In this document: piece after piece, positions 7,750-15,399 of the stretch
Position numbering within the stretch: the first letter of the stretch is position 1
How the letters are laid out: the number at the start of each line of letters is the position of its first letter
Assembly (NCBI RefSeq): GCF_039541075.1
Contig: NZ_BAABFN010000004.1
Span: 62,001-126,000 of the forward strand
Reading direction: 5' to 3'
DNA: 64,000 nucleotides
Source: Compostibacter hankyongensis
Lineage (GTDB): Bacteria; Bacteroidota; Bacteroidia; Chitinophagales; Chitinophagaceae
Position numbers and translations under genes: made by a program
Notes under the pieces: generated by a model
What the model was told of the DNA's origin: nothing
Databases searched by the model: none
Seen by the model: only the letters and a program-made list of their open reading frames with translations

Positions 7750-8724
7750 TTACCAGCCCAGCAGCCAGGCGAAGATCAGCGGCGCTACGATGGTGGCATC
7801 GCTTTCCACGATGAATTTGGGCGTATCGGCATCCAGCTTGCCCCAGGTGATCTTTTCGTTGGGAACGGCGCCCGAATAGGAGCCGTATGAGGTGGTGGAA
7901 TCCGAGATCTGACAGAAATAGCTCCAAAAGGGTACCGCTTCCCAGCCCAGGTCCTGGTACATCATCGGTACCACGCATATGGGGAAGTCTCCCGCGATAC
8001 CGCCGCCGATCTGGAAAAACCCTACCCCTTTGCCGCCGCTGTTGTTGCGATACCAGTCGGTAAGATATACCATGTACTCGATGCCGCTTTTCACCGTAGA
8101 CGCCTTCAGCTCGTTTTTGATGACATAGCTGGCGAAGATATTTCCGGTAGTGCTGTCTTCCCAGCCCGGTACCACGATGGGAATGTTTTTCTCGGCGGCA
8201 GCCAGGATCCAGCTGTCCTTCGGGTCTATTTCGTAGTAGGGCTTCAGGTCGCCGCTCAGAACGGTCTTATACAGAAATTCATGGGGAAAATAACGTTCGC
8301 CCCGTTCTTCGGCTTCTTTCCATTGCCGGAACAGGTGCTGCTGCAGGCGGCGGAAGGCTTCCTCTTCGGGGATACAGGTGTCGGTGACGCGGTTATAGTG
8401 ATCGTCCAGCAGGGCTTTTTCGTCCTGGGGCGTGAGGTCGCGGTAATGGGGCACCCGTTTATAGTGGGAATGGGCCACCAGGTTCATCACATCCTCTTCG
8501 AGGTTGGCGCCGGTGCAGGAAATGATCTGCACCTTATCGCGGCGGATCATCTCGGCCAGGGAAATGCCCAGCTCGGCGGTGCTCATGGCGCCCGCCAGGG
8601 ATATCAGCATCTTGCCGCCCCCCGCCAGATGCTGCTCGTAGCCTTTGGCGGCATCCACCAGCGCGGCCGCATTGAAGTGACGGTAATGATGTTCGATAAA
8701 CTGCGATACGGGTCCCTTGTTCAT
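7750..8724 (-). CDS. Deoxyhypusine synthase family protein
   Basis: A 324-residue cytoplasmic protein of the deoxyhypusine/homospermidine synthase family, which transfers an aminobutyl group from spermidine. Conserved parts are ISLAGAMSTAELG, SCTGANLEEDVMNLVAHSHYK, VPGWEDSTTGNIFAS and, near the C-terminus, YSGAVPNEKITWGKLD. The last segment carries the WGK lysine that corresponds to the catalytic Lys of the eukaryotic enzyme. Bacteria lack the eIF5A substrate, so the product is probably a polyamine or an unknown target (inference). An upstream TTG at 8751 is possible, but the ATG at 8724 fits the family start and lies behind a -7 box. It is convergent with tatC. Confidence 0.88.
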   Translation of the reverse strand: MNKGPVSQFIEHHYRHFNAAALVDAAKGYEQHLAGGGKMLISLAGAMSTAELGISLAEMIRRDKVQIISCTGANLEEDVMNLVAHSHYKRVPHYRDLTPQDEKALLDDHYNRVTDTCIPEEEAFRRLQQHLFRQWKEAEERGERYFPHEFLYKTVLSGDLKPYYEIDPKDSWILAAAEKNIPIVVPGWEDSTTGNIFASYVIKNELKASTVKSGIEYMVYLTDWYRNNSGGKGVGFFQIGGGIAGDFPICVVPMMYQDLGWEAVPFWSYFCQISDSTTSYGSYSGAVPNEKITWGKLDADTPKFIVESDATIVAPLIFAWLLGW

Positions 8725-8748
8725 GTTGTCCGGTTGTTGGTTGGACAG

Positions 8749-8756
8749 CAAAAATA
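8749..8756 (-). promoter_or_regulatory. -7 promoter box for the DHS-like gene
   Basis: The minus strand reads TATTTTTG, an exact TAnnTTTG match, 25 bases before the ATG at 8724. It overlaps the alternative TTG start, which argues against that start. Confidence 0.65.
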
Positions 8757-8858
8757 AGACACACGGGGCTATTAATGATGATTTGATGATGTGCTGATTT
8801 CCTAATTACCTAAAAACGGTCAACGTTATTCAGGCACGGACAAATCAGAAACCGGAAA

Positions 8859-8890
8859 CAAAAACCTGCCTGCACACGGGTGCAGACAGG
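8859..8890 (-). terminator. Intrinsic terminator of the 8914-9318 gene
   Basis: On the minus strand CCTGTCTGCAC pairs with GTGCAGGCAGG (11 bp with one mismatch, 4-nt loop), followed directly by TTTTTG. It lies 24 bp past the stop codon of the small secreted protein gene. Confidence 0.8.
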
Positions 8891-8913
8891 TACAAAACCA
8901 ACTGTGCCGATCA

Positions 8914-9318
8914 TCAGATCTTATCGAGGCGCTGCAGCACCTTGATCTGGTTAAAATCCCCTACCTGCAGTACGGTCCATTGCTTGTCTGATTCGAGGGT
9001 GATAAAGTAGATGTTTTTACCCAGCGGCGTATGGAACTGCAGGATGTTACGGAAATAGTTATCCGGATAGCGCTTCATCAGCTTCCGCATTATGGAGAGC
9101 GGGAGGTCGCTGTCTGTAATATTACGGGAAGAGAAAGCAAGCGCCCCCTTTTTGTCGTAATAAAATTTTTCATTGGCGGTGGATCTGATCGTATAGATAC
9201 CATCGGAAGTCGCATAGGTGGTGTCTTTGCCGGGGTCGGCCGCGCCCCGGACGGGTATGTACAAAGTGGTGGCCAGCAGCAGGACAATGCATATTGCGCT
9301 GCGAAATACTTTTTTCAT
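8914..9318 (-). CDS. Small secreted protein, function unknown
   Basis: A 134-residue protein with a signal peptide (MKKVFRSAICIVLLLATTLYIPVRGAAD; cleavage expected near residue 26). The mature part of about 105 residues looks like one alpha/beta domain. Its segments SDGIYTIRS, YYDKKGALAFSSRNI, PLSIMRKLMKRYPDNYF and YFITLESDKQWTVLQVGDF resemble the periplasmic PepSY-like/BLIP-type small folds found in Bacteroidota, but I could not assign a family. It stands alone: its own terminator follows, and the neighbours point away or belong to other functions. No clear -7 box was found upstream. Confidence 0.7.
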   Translation of the reverse strand: MKKVFRSAICIVLLLATTLYIPVRGAADPGKDTTYATSDGIYTIRSTANEKFYYDKKGALAFSSRNITDSDLPLSIMRKLMKRYPDNYFRNILQFHTPLGKNIYFITLESDKQWTVLQVGDFNQIKVLQRLDKI

Positions 9319-9515
9319 GATGATGAGTTGAGTGGCTTGTGAATGAATTTTACAATGAGGGCATAAACGCGTTTGGCTTTCTGATATAAAAGGCCGGGAG
9401 GGAGCGGAAAAGTTGCACCGTTGAAAGTTAAGGTTTTGTTAAAGGGGCCGGCAGACGGCTGCAATAGCGGAGACGCATGAGAGGACCGCTGTATCCGCCT
9501 CTGCGGGAAAAAGCG

Positions 9516-9523
9516 TAGGTTTG
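9516..9523 (+). promoter_or_regulatory. -7 promoter box for acpH
   Basis: TAGGTTTG, exact TAnnTTTG match, ending 5 bases before the acpH ATG at 9529. The mRNA would be essentially leaderless. Confidence 0.65.
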
Positions 9524-9528
9524 TTTTC

Positions 9529-10143
9529 ATGAACTACCTGGCGCATGCCTTTCTCTCCTTCGGGCAGCCGGATATACTGGCGGGGAATATGATCGCTGAT
9601 TTTGTAAAAGGGCGGCGGATGTATGCTTACCCGGCGGGCATCCTGAAAGGCATACGCCTGCACCGGGCCATCGACGATTTTACCGATTGCCATCCCGTTA
9701 CCCGGGAGGCAAAAAGTTTTTTTAGGACGGCCTGCGGGCTGTACAGCGGCGTTTTTACCGATGTGGTATATGATCACTTTCTGGCCAATGATCCCCGTTA
9801 TTTCGGGAAAGAAGCGCTGCAGCAGTTTTCGCAGGATACCTACCGCAGCCTGCAGACCTATGAAGCGGTGTTCCCGGAAGGATTCGGAACGCTTTTTTCG
9901 TATATGCGCCGGCACGACTGGCTGTACAGCTACCTGGGGTGGGACGGTGTGGAAAGGGCCTTTAACGGTATCTACCGGCGGGCCCGGTATCTTTCTGCCG
10001 ATGCAGGTGCGCTCACGGCGTTCAGGACCCATTATGAAGCGCTTTCGGACTGCTATGCCGACTTTATACCGGAAGTCATGCAGTTTGCCGAAAGCTACCC
10101 CCAGCCCCCTGAAGGGGGAGTAACGGTTAAAGACGAAGGGTAA
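9529..10143 (+). CDS. acpH: Acyl carrier protein phosphodiesterase-like (AcpH/DUF479)
   Basis: A 204-residue cytoplasmic protein of the AcpH family, which removes the 4'-phosphopantetheine group from acyl carrier protein. The N-terminus MNYLAHAFLSFGQPDILAGNMIADFVKG is the family hallmark. GIRLHRAIDDFTD (about 43-55) and VVYDHFLANDPRYF (about 83-96) carry the His/Asp residues expected of this HD-like fold. The last 14 or so residues (PQPPEGGVTVKDEG) are not family sequence: they are encoded by an invading intergenic repeat whose GGGTAA gives the stop codon. The yegS-type gene at 16418 ends with almost the same peptide. It is convergent with gmk across 368 bp of repeats. Confidence 0.85.
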   Translation: MNYLAHAFLSFGQPDILAGNMIADFVKGRRMYAYPAGILKGIRLHRAIDDFTDCHPVTREAKSFFRTACGLYSGVFTDVVYDHFLANDPRYFGKEALQQFSQDTYRSLQTYEAVFPEGFGTLFSYMRRHDWLYSYLGWDGVERAFNGIYRRARYLSADAGALTAFRTHYEALSDCYADFIPEVMQFAESYPQPPEGGVTVKDEG

Positions 10144-10204
10144 CCCCCCTAACCCCCTGAAGGGGGAATAACGGTTAAAGATGAAGGGTAAAAGGTGAAG
10201 GGCA
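10098..10204 (+). repeat. Tandem GC-palindrome module at acpH 3' end (repeat copy A, left part)
   Basis: Two tandem units, each with a CCCCCTGAAGGGGG palindrome followed by a TAACGGTTAAAGAYGAAGGG tract. The first unit lies inside the acpH reading frame and supplies its C-terminus and stop. The second follows and ends in AAAAGGTGAAGGGCAT. The same unit recurs at 17291-17355. Confidence 0.85.
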
Positions 10205-10261
10205 TTGAATCGGATTTGATGATTTGGAAATTTGATGATTTGATAATGAAGTAATCATATA

Positions 10262-10391
10262 AAAGTTCAAGGTCTAAGGTTCCGTTTTAGACGGATCAAC
10301 TTTAGACCTTGAAACCGGCAACCAGAAACCGAAAACGTCAAACTTCAAACCAGAAATCAGAAATCAGAAACGAGAAATCAGAAAGGCGCAG
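10262..10391 (+). repeat. Hairpin and CAGAAA module (repeat copy A, right part)
   Basis: CAAGGTCTAA (10268-10277) pairs with TTAGACCTTG (10302-10311), 10 bp perfect; the loop holds CCGTTTTAGACGG. A purine-rich tail follows with repeated CAGAAATCAGAAAC units. Homologous copies lie at about 16290, 22190, 36500 and 40540. Confidence 0.8.
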
Positions 10392-10511
10392 CCTTGGCAA
10401 CTGGATCGAATTATTTTTAAATGGCGTTGCCGAACTTCGTTTCATCGAGACCTTTAAAAATCATAATGCGCGAGATAAACCCGAAACGAGAAATCAGAAA
10501 CCGGACAGGAC
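10392..10511. repeat. AT-rich imperfect inverted repeat plus second CAGAAA tail
   Basis: ATTATTTTTAAATGG (10410-10424) faces CCTTTAAAAATCATAAT (10451-10467), an imperfect stem. It is followed by another GAAATCAGAAACC stretch that ends at the gmk stop codon. No credible protein gene is present. Confidence 0.45.
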
Positions 10512-11084
10512 TCAGGCTTTGAGGAAATCCCGGATGATGTCGGCGCAGGCGGCCACCGCCCGGTCCAGGTCTTCGTTTTCCACGGTATGGTCGAAGCGGT
10601 CGGCGTAGTTCATCTCTACCCGCGCTTTTTCGGTACGTTCCAGCAGGGTATGCCGGTCTTCCGAGCCGCGGAGCAGCAGCCGTACCCGCAGCGCCTCCAG
10701 CGAAGGCGGGCGTATGAAGATGGCACAGGCATCTGCTCCGAATTTTTCTTTCAGCGCCAGGGCGCCGGCCACGTCGATAATCCGCAGGGGATATTTATTC
10801 AGCTGCCAGATGCGTTCCAGCTCGGTCCGGAGCGTACCGTAGTATTTTCCCTCATATACCATCTCGTACTCCACGAATGCATCGTCCGCAATCTTTTGCC
10901 GAAAATCCGCTACCGACAGGAAATAGTAATCCTTACCGGCGGTTTCATCTTCGCGGGGTGCGCGGGTGGTAGCCGAAACGGAAAAGACCAGGCCGGGAAT
11001 CTGTTGCAGCAGGCGATAGGCGATGGTGGTTTTGCCAGCGCCGGAAGGGGCCGTAAGGATGATGATTTTATGCGCAGGTGACAT
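10512..11084 (-). CDS. gmk: Guanylate kinase
   Basis: A 190-residue cytoplasmic enzyme that phosphorylates GMP to GDP with ATP. The P-loop APSGAGKTT spans residues 12-20. The GMP-binding segment SVSATTRAPREDETAGKDYYFLS follows the family closely, as do FVEYEMVYEGKYYGTL and IIDVAGALALKEKF. Length matches the usual range. It starts 2 bp after the murA stop codon, so it is the last gene of the DUF4290-murA-gmk operon. No terminator was recognised; instead the 3' end runs into the repeat array shared with acpH. Confidence 0.97.
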   Translation of the reverse strand: MSPAHKIIILTAPSGAGKTTIAYRLLQQIPGLVFSVSATTRAPREDETAGKDYYFLSVADFRQKIADDAFVEYEMVYEGKYYGTLRTELERIWQLNKYPLRIIDVAGALALKEKFGADACAIFIRPPSLEALRVRLLLRGSEDRHTLLERTEKARVEMNYADRFDHTVENEDLDRAVAACADIIRDFLKA

Positions 11085-11086
11085 AG

Positions 11087-12397
11087 CTAAACCCTTCTGA
11101 TATCGGCACCTAACTGCCGCAGCCGTTCGTCGATATACTGGTATCCCCGGTCTATCTGTTCGATGTTCTGGATCAGGCTTTCGCCCTCGGCGCTGAGCGC
11201 GGCGATGAGCAGGGCCACGCCGGCGCGGATATCAGGGGAGGACATGGTGATCCCACGCAAAGGGTGGCTGCGGTTCAGCCCGATCACCGCAGCCCGGTGC
11301 GGGTCGCAGAGAATGATCTGGGCGCCCATATCCAGCAGCTTGTCTACAAAGAACAGACGGCTTTCAAACATCTTCTGATGGATCAGCACGCTGCCCTTGG
11401 CCTGAACGGCCACCACCAGCATGATGCTGAGCAGGTCCGGGGTAAGGCCCGGCCAGGGATGATCCGAGATGGTGAGAATGGAACCGTCGAGAAACTGCTG
11501 TATCTCGTAGTCCGGTTGAGCGGGGATATGGATATCATCTCCCCGGTATTCGAGCTCGATGCCGAGCATGCGGAACTTGTCCGGGATCATGCCCAGCTGG
11601 CTGATGCCGGCATTTTTTATGGTGATCTCGCCCTGGGTCATCGCAGCCAGGCCGATAAAAGAGCCTACTTCTATCATGTCCGGCAGGATGCGGTGACTGC
11701 ATCCCCCCAGTGACCGTACCCCATTGATGGTGAGCAGGTTGGAGCTGATGCCCCGGATATCGGCACCCATGGCGTTCAGCATATGGCAGAGCTGCTGAAC
11801 ATAAGGTTCGCAGGCGGCATTGTAAAGGGTGGTGGTGCCTTTGGCGAGCACGGCGGCCATGATCAGATTGGCCGTACCGGTTACCGAGGGTTCGTCCAGC
11901 AGCATATAGGTGCCGGTCAGGCCCTTCCCGGCCCGCAGCTCGAAAAAGCTGCTGTTTTTGTCATAGCTGAACCGGGCGCCCAGCTTTTCAAAGCCGGTAA
12001 GATGGGTATCCAGCCGGCGACGCCCGATCTTGTCGCCCCCGGGCTTGGGGATGAAAGCATTTCCGAAGCGGCCCAGCAGGGGACCGGCCAGCATTACGGA
12101 GCCCCTGAGGCGGCCGGATTTGCTGCGGAACGCATCGCTCTGCAGGTAATCAAAATCTATATCGGCTGCCTGAAAGACGCAGGTATGCCGGTCTATCCGC
12201 TCGGTTTTTACCCCCATTTCTTCCAGGAGGGCAATGAGCAGGTTTACATCAAGGATATCGGGGATATTGCTGATCGTGACCTTCTCCGGGGTAAGCAGGA
12301 CGGCGCTGATCACCTGCAGGGCTTCGTTTTTGGCGCCCTGGGGGACGATCTCCCCGCGCAGGGGGCGGCCGCCGCGTACCTCAAAAGCAAAACTCAC
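11087..12397 (-). CDS. murA: UDP-N-acetylglucosamine 1-carboxyvinyltransferase with Asp in place of the catalytic Cys
   Basis: A 436-residue cytoplasmic enzyme for the first committed step of peptidoglycan synthesis, adding enolpyruvate from PEP to UDP-GlcNAc. The substrate-binding Lys23-Asn24 pair (GAKNEAL) and the inverse alpha/beta repeats are intact. In the flexible loop the family motif PGGCxIG reads PGGDKIG, so the catalytic, fosfomycin-alkylated Cys is Asp122. Cys-to-Asp MurA enzymes known from mycobacteria and others are active but fosfomycin-insensitive. The start overlaps the stop of the DUF4290 gene by 4 bp (ATGA-type coupling) and gmk follows after 2 bp. Confidence 0.96.
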   Translation of the reverse strand: MSFAFEVRGGRPLRGEIVPQGAKNEALQVISAVLLTPEKVTISNIPDILDVNLLIALLEEMGVKTERIDRHTCVFQAADIDFDYLQSDAFRSKSGRLRGSVMLAGPLLGRFGNAFIPKPGGDKIGRRRLDTHLTGFEKLGARFSYDKNSSFFELRAGKGLTGTYMLLDEPSVTGTANLIMAAVLAKGTTTLYNAACEPYVQQLCHMLNAMGADIRGISSNLLTINGVRSLGGCSHRILPDMIEVGSFIGLAAMTQGEITIKNAGISQLGMIPDKFRMLGIELEYRGDDIHIPAQPDYEIQQFLDGSILTISDHPWPGLTPDLLSIMLVVAVQAKGSVLIHQKMFESRLFFVDKLLDMGAQIILCDPHRAAVIGLNRSHPLRGITMSSPDIRAGVALLIAALSAEGESLIQNIEQIDRGYQYIDERLRQLGADIRRV

Positions 12398-13092
12398 TTA
12401 TTGCGGTTTTTGTTGTTGTATTTCTTGTAGGTGTGCGTATGCCCGTAGCCGTTACCATTCCCGTTCCCTTTTCCGTTGCCGCCGTTCTTTCCGCTTTTGA
12501 AAGAATAATTTTTACGTTTGTTGGCGGGCCGGTAGCTGTCCTGCTGCACAAAAGGCTGGGGCGAGCTGGCATAACCGGTCTGGTAGCTCAGCTGGTTGTC
12601 GGTGATCAGCGAAAGCTCGCTGCGGATCATATCGTCGTGGATGCTTTCTTTGTGCCAGTTGGCATAGGCCAGCTTCATATAGTTGCCGATGGTCTGGGTA
12701 AAGCCTTCCCGTTTTTCTTCGTTGCTTTCCTGCAGGGCCTTGTCGATCACCATTTCGAGATTTTTGCCAAAATGCCGGAACCGGGGATGCTTCTTGGGAT
12801 AAGGCAGGGGAGCCGGTTTGGCCTTCAGGGTTTCCCGGGTCGGGATAGGATAGGGGGAATCCACTTCCAGGGAAAAATCCGAGATCAGGAACAGGTGGTC
12901 CCAGAGCTTGTGGCGGAAATCTTCCACATTCCGCAGGTGGGGGTTCAGGGTGCCCATCAGCTCGATCAGCGCCATGGTATTCTTCTGGCGTTTTTCCTGG
13001 TCTTCAAGGCTTAGCAGGTATTCCACCATCTTCTGGATATTGCGGCCGTATTCCCGCATGATCAGGTGGTTGCGCGAGGTATTGTATTCCAT
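12394..13092 (-). CDS. DUF4290 domain protein
   Basis: A 232-residue cytoplasmic protein of a family confined to Bacteroidota and unnamed in function. The start MEYNTSRNHLIMREYGRNIQKM is the typical family N-terminus, so I prefer the ATG at 13092 over an upstream TTG at 13125. The first 170 residues are mainly helical (ALIELMGTLNPHLRNVEDFRHKLWDHLFLISDF, TIGNYMKLAYANWHKESIHDDMI). The last 45 residues are a basic, Gly/Asn/Lys-rich low-complexity tail (GKNGGNGKGNGNGNGYGH), likely flexible and possibly nucleic-acid binding (inference). It is first in an operon with murA and gmk, which ties it to cell-wall growth by position only. Confidence 0.88.
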   Translation of the reverse strand: MEYNTSRNHLIMREYGRNIQKMVEYLLSLEDQEKRQKNTMALIELMGTLNPHLRNVEDFRHKLWDHLFLISDFSLEVDSPYPIPTRETLKAKPAPLPYPKKHPRFRHFGKNLEMVIDKALQESNEEKREGFTQTIGNYMKLAYANWHKESIHDDMIRSELSLITDNQLSYQTGYASSPQPFVQQDSYRPANKRKNYSFKSGKNGGNGKGNGNGNGYGHTHTYKKYNNKNRNK

Positions 13093-13122
13093 ATAGTGTG
13101 CGTGTCCGTAAAGTATAAGCTG

Positions 13123-13130
13123 CAAAGTTA
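13123..13130 (-). promoter_or_regulatory. -7 promoter box for DUF4290-murA-gmk
   Basis: The minus strand reads TAACTTTG. The TAA is at the same time the stop codon of gpmI (13130-13128), so terminating codon and promoter are fused. The box lies 31 bases before the DUF4290 ATG. Confidence 0.7.
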
Positions 13131-14678
13131 CGAAAAATCCTGATCGGCTTCGTCCGTCAGCACGGCGCCGGTCATTTCGGCAGGCTGTTTCAATCCCATG
13201 AAGTGCAGGATCGTGGGGGCCAGGTCGCCCAGCTTCCCGCTTTTCAGCGGGCCTTTGAAATCATTGCTGATCACAAACAGGGGAACGGGATTCAGGGTAT
13301 GCGCCGTATTGGGAGAGCCGTCTTCGTTCATCATGTAATCCGAATTGCCATGATCGGCGGTGAGAAATACCACATAGTCGTTCTTCAGCGCGGCGGTAAC
13401 CACCTGTTCCACGCAGTGATCTACGGTCTGTACCGCTTTTATGGCCGCTTCCCAGACGCCGGTATGGCCCACCATGTCGGCATTGGCAAAGTTGAGGCAC
13501 ACAAAATCCGCTGCTTTGTTTTCGATCTCCGGTAAAAGCTTGACGGTGACTTCCGCGGCGCTCATCTCAGGCTGCAAGTCATAGGTAGCCACCTTGGGGG
13601 AAGGTACCATGATCCGTTTCTCGCCTTCGAACTCCTTTTCCCTTCCTCCGCTGAAGAAGAAGGTGACGTGCGGGTATTTTTCGGTTTCGGCGATGCGGAT
13701 CTGCTTTTTACCCGCCTTTTCCAATACCTCGCCCAGCGTCATGGAGAGGTTGTCGTTTTCAAAAATGACCGGGATATTCTTGAAGGACTTGTCGTATTCC
13801 GTCATGGTGACGTAATGCAGGGGCAGGGTATGCATTCCCTGATCCGGCATATCTTCCTGGGTCAGCACCCGCGTGATCTGACGGCATCGGTCGGTACGGA
13901 AATTAAAGCAGATGACCGCATCGTCTTTCCCGATATTACCGATGGGTTTGCCCGCATCGTCCACATGGATAATGGGCTTGATAAACTCATCGGTAACCCC
14001 GTCTGCATAGGATCGCTCCACGGCGGCCACCGGATCCTTGGTCGGGGTGCCGGTGCCGTTTACCAGCGCATCGTAGGCGAGCTTTACCCGTTCCCATCGC
14101 TTATCGCGGTCCATCGCGTAATAGCGTCCGGTAACGGTGGCGATCTGTCCCGTCGTCTTTTCGAGGTGCTGCTGCAGGTCTTTCAGGAAGCCGGCCCCGC
14201 TTTTGGGGTCCGTATCGCGGCCGTCGGTAAAAGCATGGATAAATACTTTGCTTAACCCTGTCTGCTGCGCTATTTCGGTCAGCGCTTTCAGGTGATTGAT
14301 ATGGGAGTGCACGCCGCCGTCGCTGACCAGTCCGATCAGGTGCAGCGCCTTTTTCCCGTCGGCTGCATATTGCAGCGTGTCTTTCAGTATTTTATTTTCA
14401 GCCAGCTTTCCTTCCCGGACCGCTATGTTGATCCGCTGGAGCTCCTGGTTGACGATCCGGCCGGCCCCGATATTGAGGTGACCGACTTCGGAATTGCCCA
14501 TCTGGCCCTCGGGAAGACCCACCGCTTCGCCGCAGGTCACCAGCTCCGTATTCGGGTAACGGTGATAAAGGGAGCTTACAAAGGGGGTACCTGCCAGCGC
14601 TACTGCATCGGCCTTCCGTACCCGGCCGTGTCCCCATCCGTCCATGATAATGAGGATCGCTTGTTTTTGTTGTGCCAT
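13128..14678 (-). CDS. gpmI: 2,3-bisphosphoglycerate-independent phosphoglycerate mutase
   Basis: A 516-residue, two-metal glycolytic enzyme that interconverts 3- and 2-phosphoglycerate. Metal-binding Asp13 is in IMDGWGHG, and the catalytic Ser63 sits in MGNSEVGHLNIGAGRIV. HAFTDGRDTDP (around 150), the phosphate-binding CFNFRTDRCRQITR, and the C-terminal metal site with NFANADMVGHTG and LTADHGNSDYM are all present. Length is normal. The ATG at 14678 lies only 4 bases past a TAGCTTTG box, so translation probably begins at or very near the 5' end of the mRNA. The C-terminal LTDEADQDFS runs directly into the promoter of the next operon. Confidence 0.97.
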   Translation of the reverse strand: MAQQKQAILIIMDGWGHGRVRKADAVALAGTPFVSSLYHRYPNTELVTCGEAVGLPEGQMGNSEVGHLNIGAGRIVNQELQRINIAVREGKLAENKILKDTLQYAADGKKALHLIGLVSDGGVHSHINHLKALTEIAQQTGLSKVFIHAFTDGRDTDPKSGAGFLKDLQQHLEKTTGQIATVTGRYYAMDRDKRWERVKLAYDALVNGTGTPTKDPVAAVERSYADGVTDEFIKPIIHVDDAGKPIGNIGKDDAVICFNFRTDRCRQITRVLTQEDMPDQGMHTLPLHYVTMTEYDKSFKNIPVIFENDNLSMTLGEVLEKAGKKQIRIAETEKYPHVTFFFSGGREKEFEGEKRIMVPSPKVATYDLQPEMSAAEVTVKLLPEIENKAADFVCLNFANADMVGHTGVWEAAIKAVQTVDHCVEQVVTAALKNDYVVFLTADHGNSDYMMNEDGSPNTAHTLNPVPLFVISNDFKGPLKSGKLGDLAPTILHFMGLKQPAEMTGAVLTDEADQDFS

Positions 14679-14682
14679 GTTG

Positions 14683-14690
14683 CAAAGCTA
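14683..14690 (-). promoter_or_regulatory. -7 promoter box for gpmI
   Basis: The minus strand reads TAGCTTTG, ending 4 bases before the ATG. This leaves no room for a ribosome binding site and implies a leaderless mRNA. Confidence 0.7.
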
Positions 14691-14756
14691 CGGTAAATAA
14701 TGATTTATTGTATTATGTTTACATATCATATGAATGATTTTATGCGGTGGATTTGC

Positions 14757-14764
14757 TATCTTTA
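14757..14764 (+). promoter_or_regulatory. Candidate -7 box for the DUF4783 gene
   Basis: TATCTTTA, one mismatch from TAnnTTTG, about 125 bases before the ATG at 14889. Confidence 0.35.
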
Positions 14765-14888
14765 CGTCCTCTGTTTTGCTTGTCCCGGCGGTTGCCAGAC
14801 CCTGCCGGAGGCAGTGAATTGGCATAGTTTTAGCGACGAGCTGTCGGATTTATTTTTACACTTTATACTTACGATAGGAGGATTTATC

Positions 14889-15293
14889 ATGGACCTGACG
14901 ATAACGCTGTCGCGCACATTGAAGTGGATGGGGATCGGTGCGGTATTGATGTCCTTTGTTATAGCGGCCGACCCGTTCAAGGACGTGCAGGCGGCCTTAA
15001 AAGAGGGTGACGCGGTCGGCCTCGCAAAATATTTCGACACGATGGTGGAGGTGGCGCTGCCGGGAAATGCCAACTCCTACAGCAAATCCCAGGCGGAGAT
15101 CGTTTTACGTGACTTTTTTGCCAAAAATGCGGTCAAGGATTTTAAGCTGATCCATAAAGGATCTTCGGGCGAAGGTTCCGTTTTTGGTATCGGCAGCCTG
15201 AGCACTGCCGGCGGCGTTTTCCGGACCACCTTCTTTTTCCGGCAGAAAGGAGACCTGTACAAGCTGCAGGAGCTTCGTTTCGAGAAAAAATAA
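14889..15293 (+). CDS. DUF4783 family exported protein
   Basis: A 134-residue protein with an N-terminal hydrophobic segment (LKWMGIGAVLMSFVIAA, about 10-27) that is probably a signal peptide. The mature part of about 105 residues follows a cystatin/NTF2-like pattern: DVQAALKEGDAVGLAKYFDTMVEVAL, then a strand-rich part with DFKLIHKGSSGEGSVFGIGSL and TTFFFRQKGDLYKLQELRFEKK. This matches DUF4783, common in Bacteroidota next to nadC or similar genes, with no known function. The frame is open back to 14700, but I chose 14889 because of the signal peptide and an AGGAGGA tract at 14876-14882, a clear Shine-Dalgarno, which is rare in this phylum. Confidence 0.82.
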   Translation: MDLTITLSRTLKWMGIGAVLMSFVIAADPFKDVQAALKEGDAVGLAKYFDTMVEVALPGNANSYSKSQAEIVLRDFFAKNAVKDFKLIHKGSSGEGSVFGIGSLSTAGGVFRTTFFFRQKGDLYKLQELRFEKK

Positions 15294-15343
15294 GGCCGGT
15301 CTGCCTGCCATTTGGCGGCTTATCCGGCTTATCTCCTGCGGAT

Positions 15344-15369
15344 AAAAGCGTCCCGAAGGGCGCTTTTTG
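15344..15369 (+). terminator. Intrinsic terminator after the DUF4783 gene
   Basis: AGCGTCCC / GGGCGCT stem with a GAA loop and one bulged base, followed by TTTTTG. It lies between the DUF4783 stop and the nadC promoter. Confidence 0.75.
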
Positions 15370-15370
15370 T

Positions 15371-15378
15371 TATTTTTG
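15371..15378 (+). promoter_or_regulatory. -7 promoter box for nadC
   Basis: TATTTTTG, exact TAnnTTTG match, 21 bases before the nadC ATG and partly sharing the T-run of the preceding terminator. Confidence 0.65.
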
Positions 15379-15399
15379 CCCCGCCAAAACCATGCTTTC

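Noticed and set aside
10309..10608. A 99-codon frame between acpH and gmk
   Set aside because: It translates the CAGAAATCAGAAAC repeat (Asn/Gln/Lys/Arg-rich) and runs into antisense gmk.
14700..14888. N-terminal extension of the DUF4783 protein
   Set aside because: The region contains a candidate promoter and an AGGAGGA tract just before the ATG at 14889, and the signal peptide begins there.
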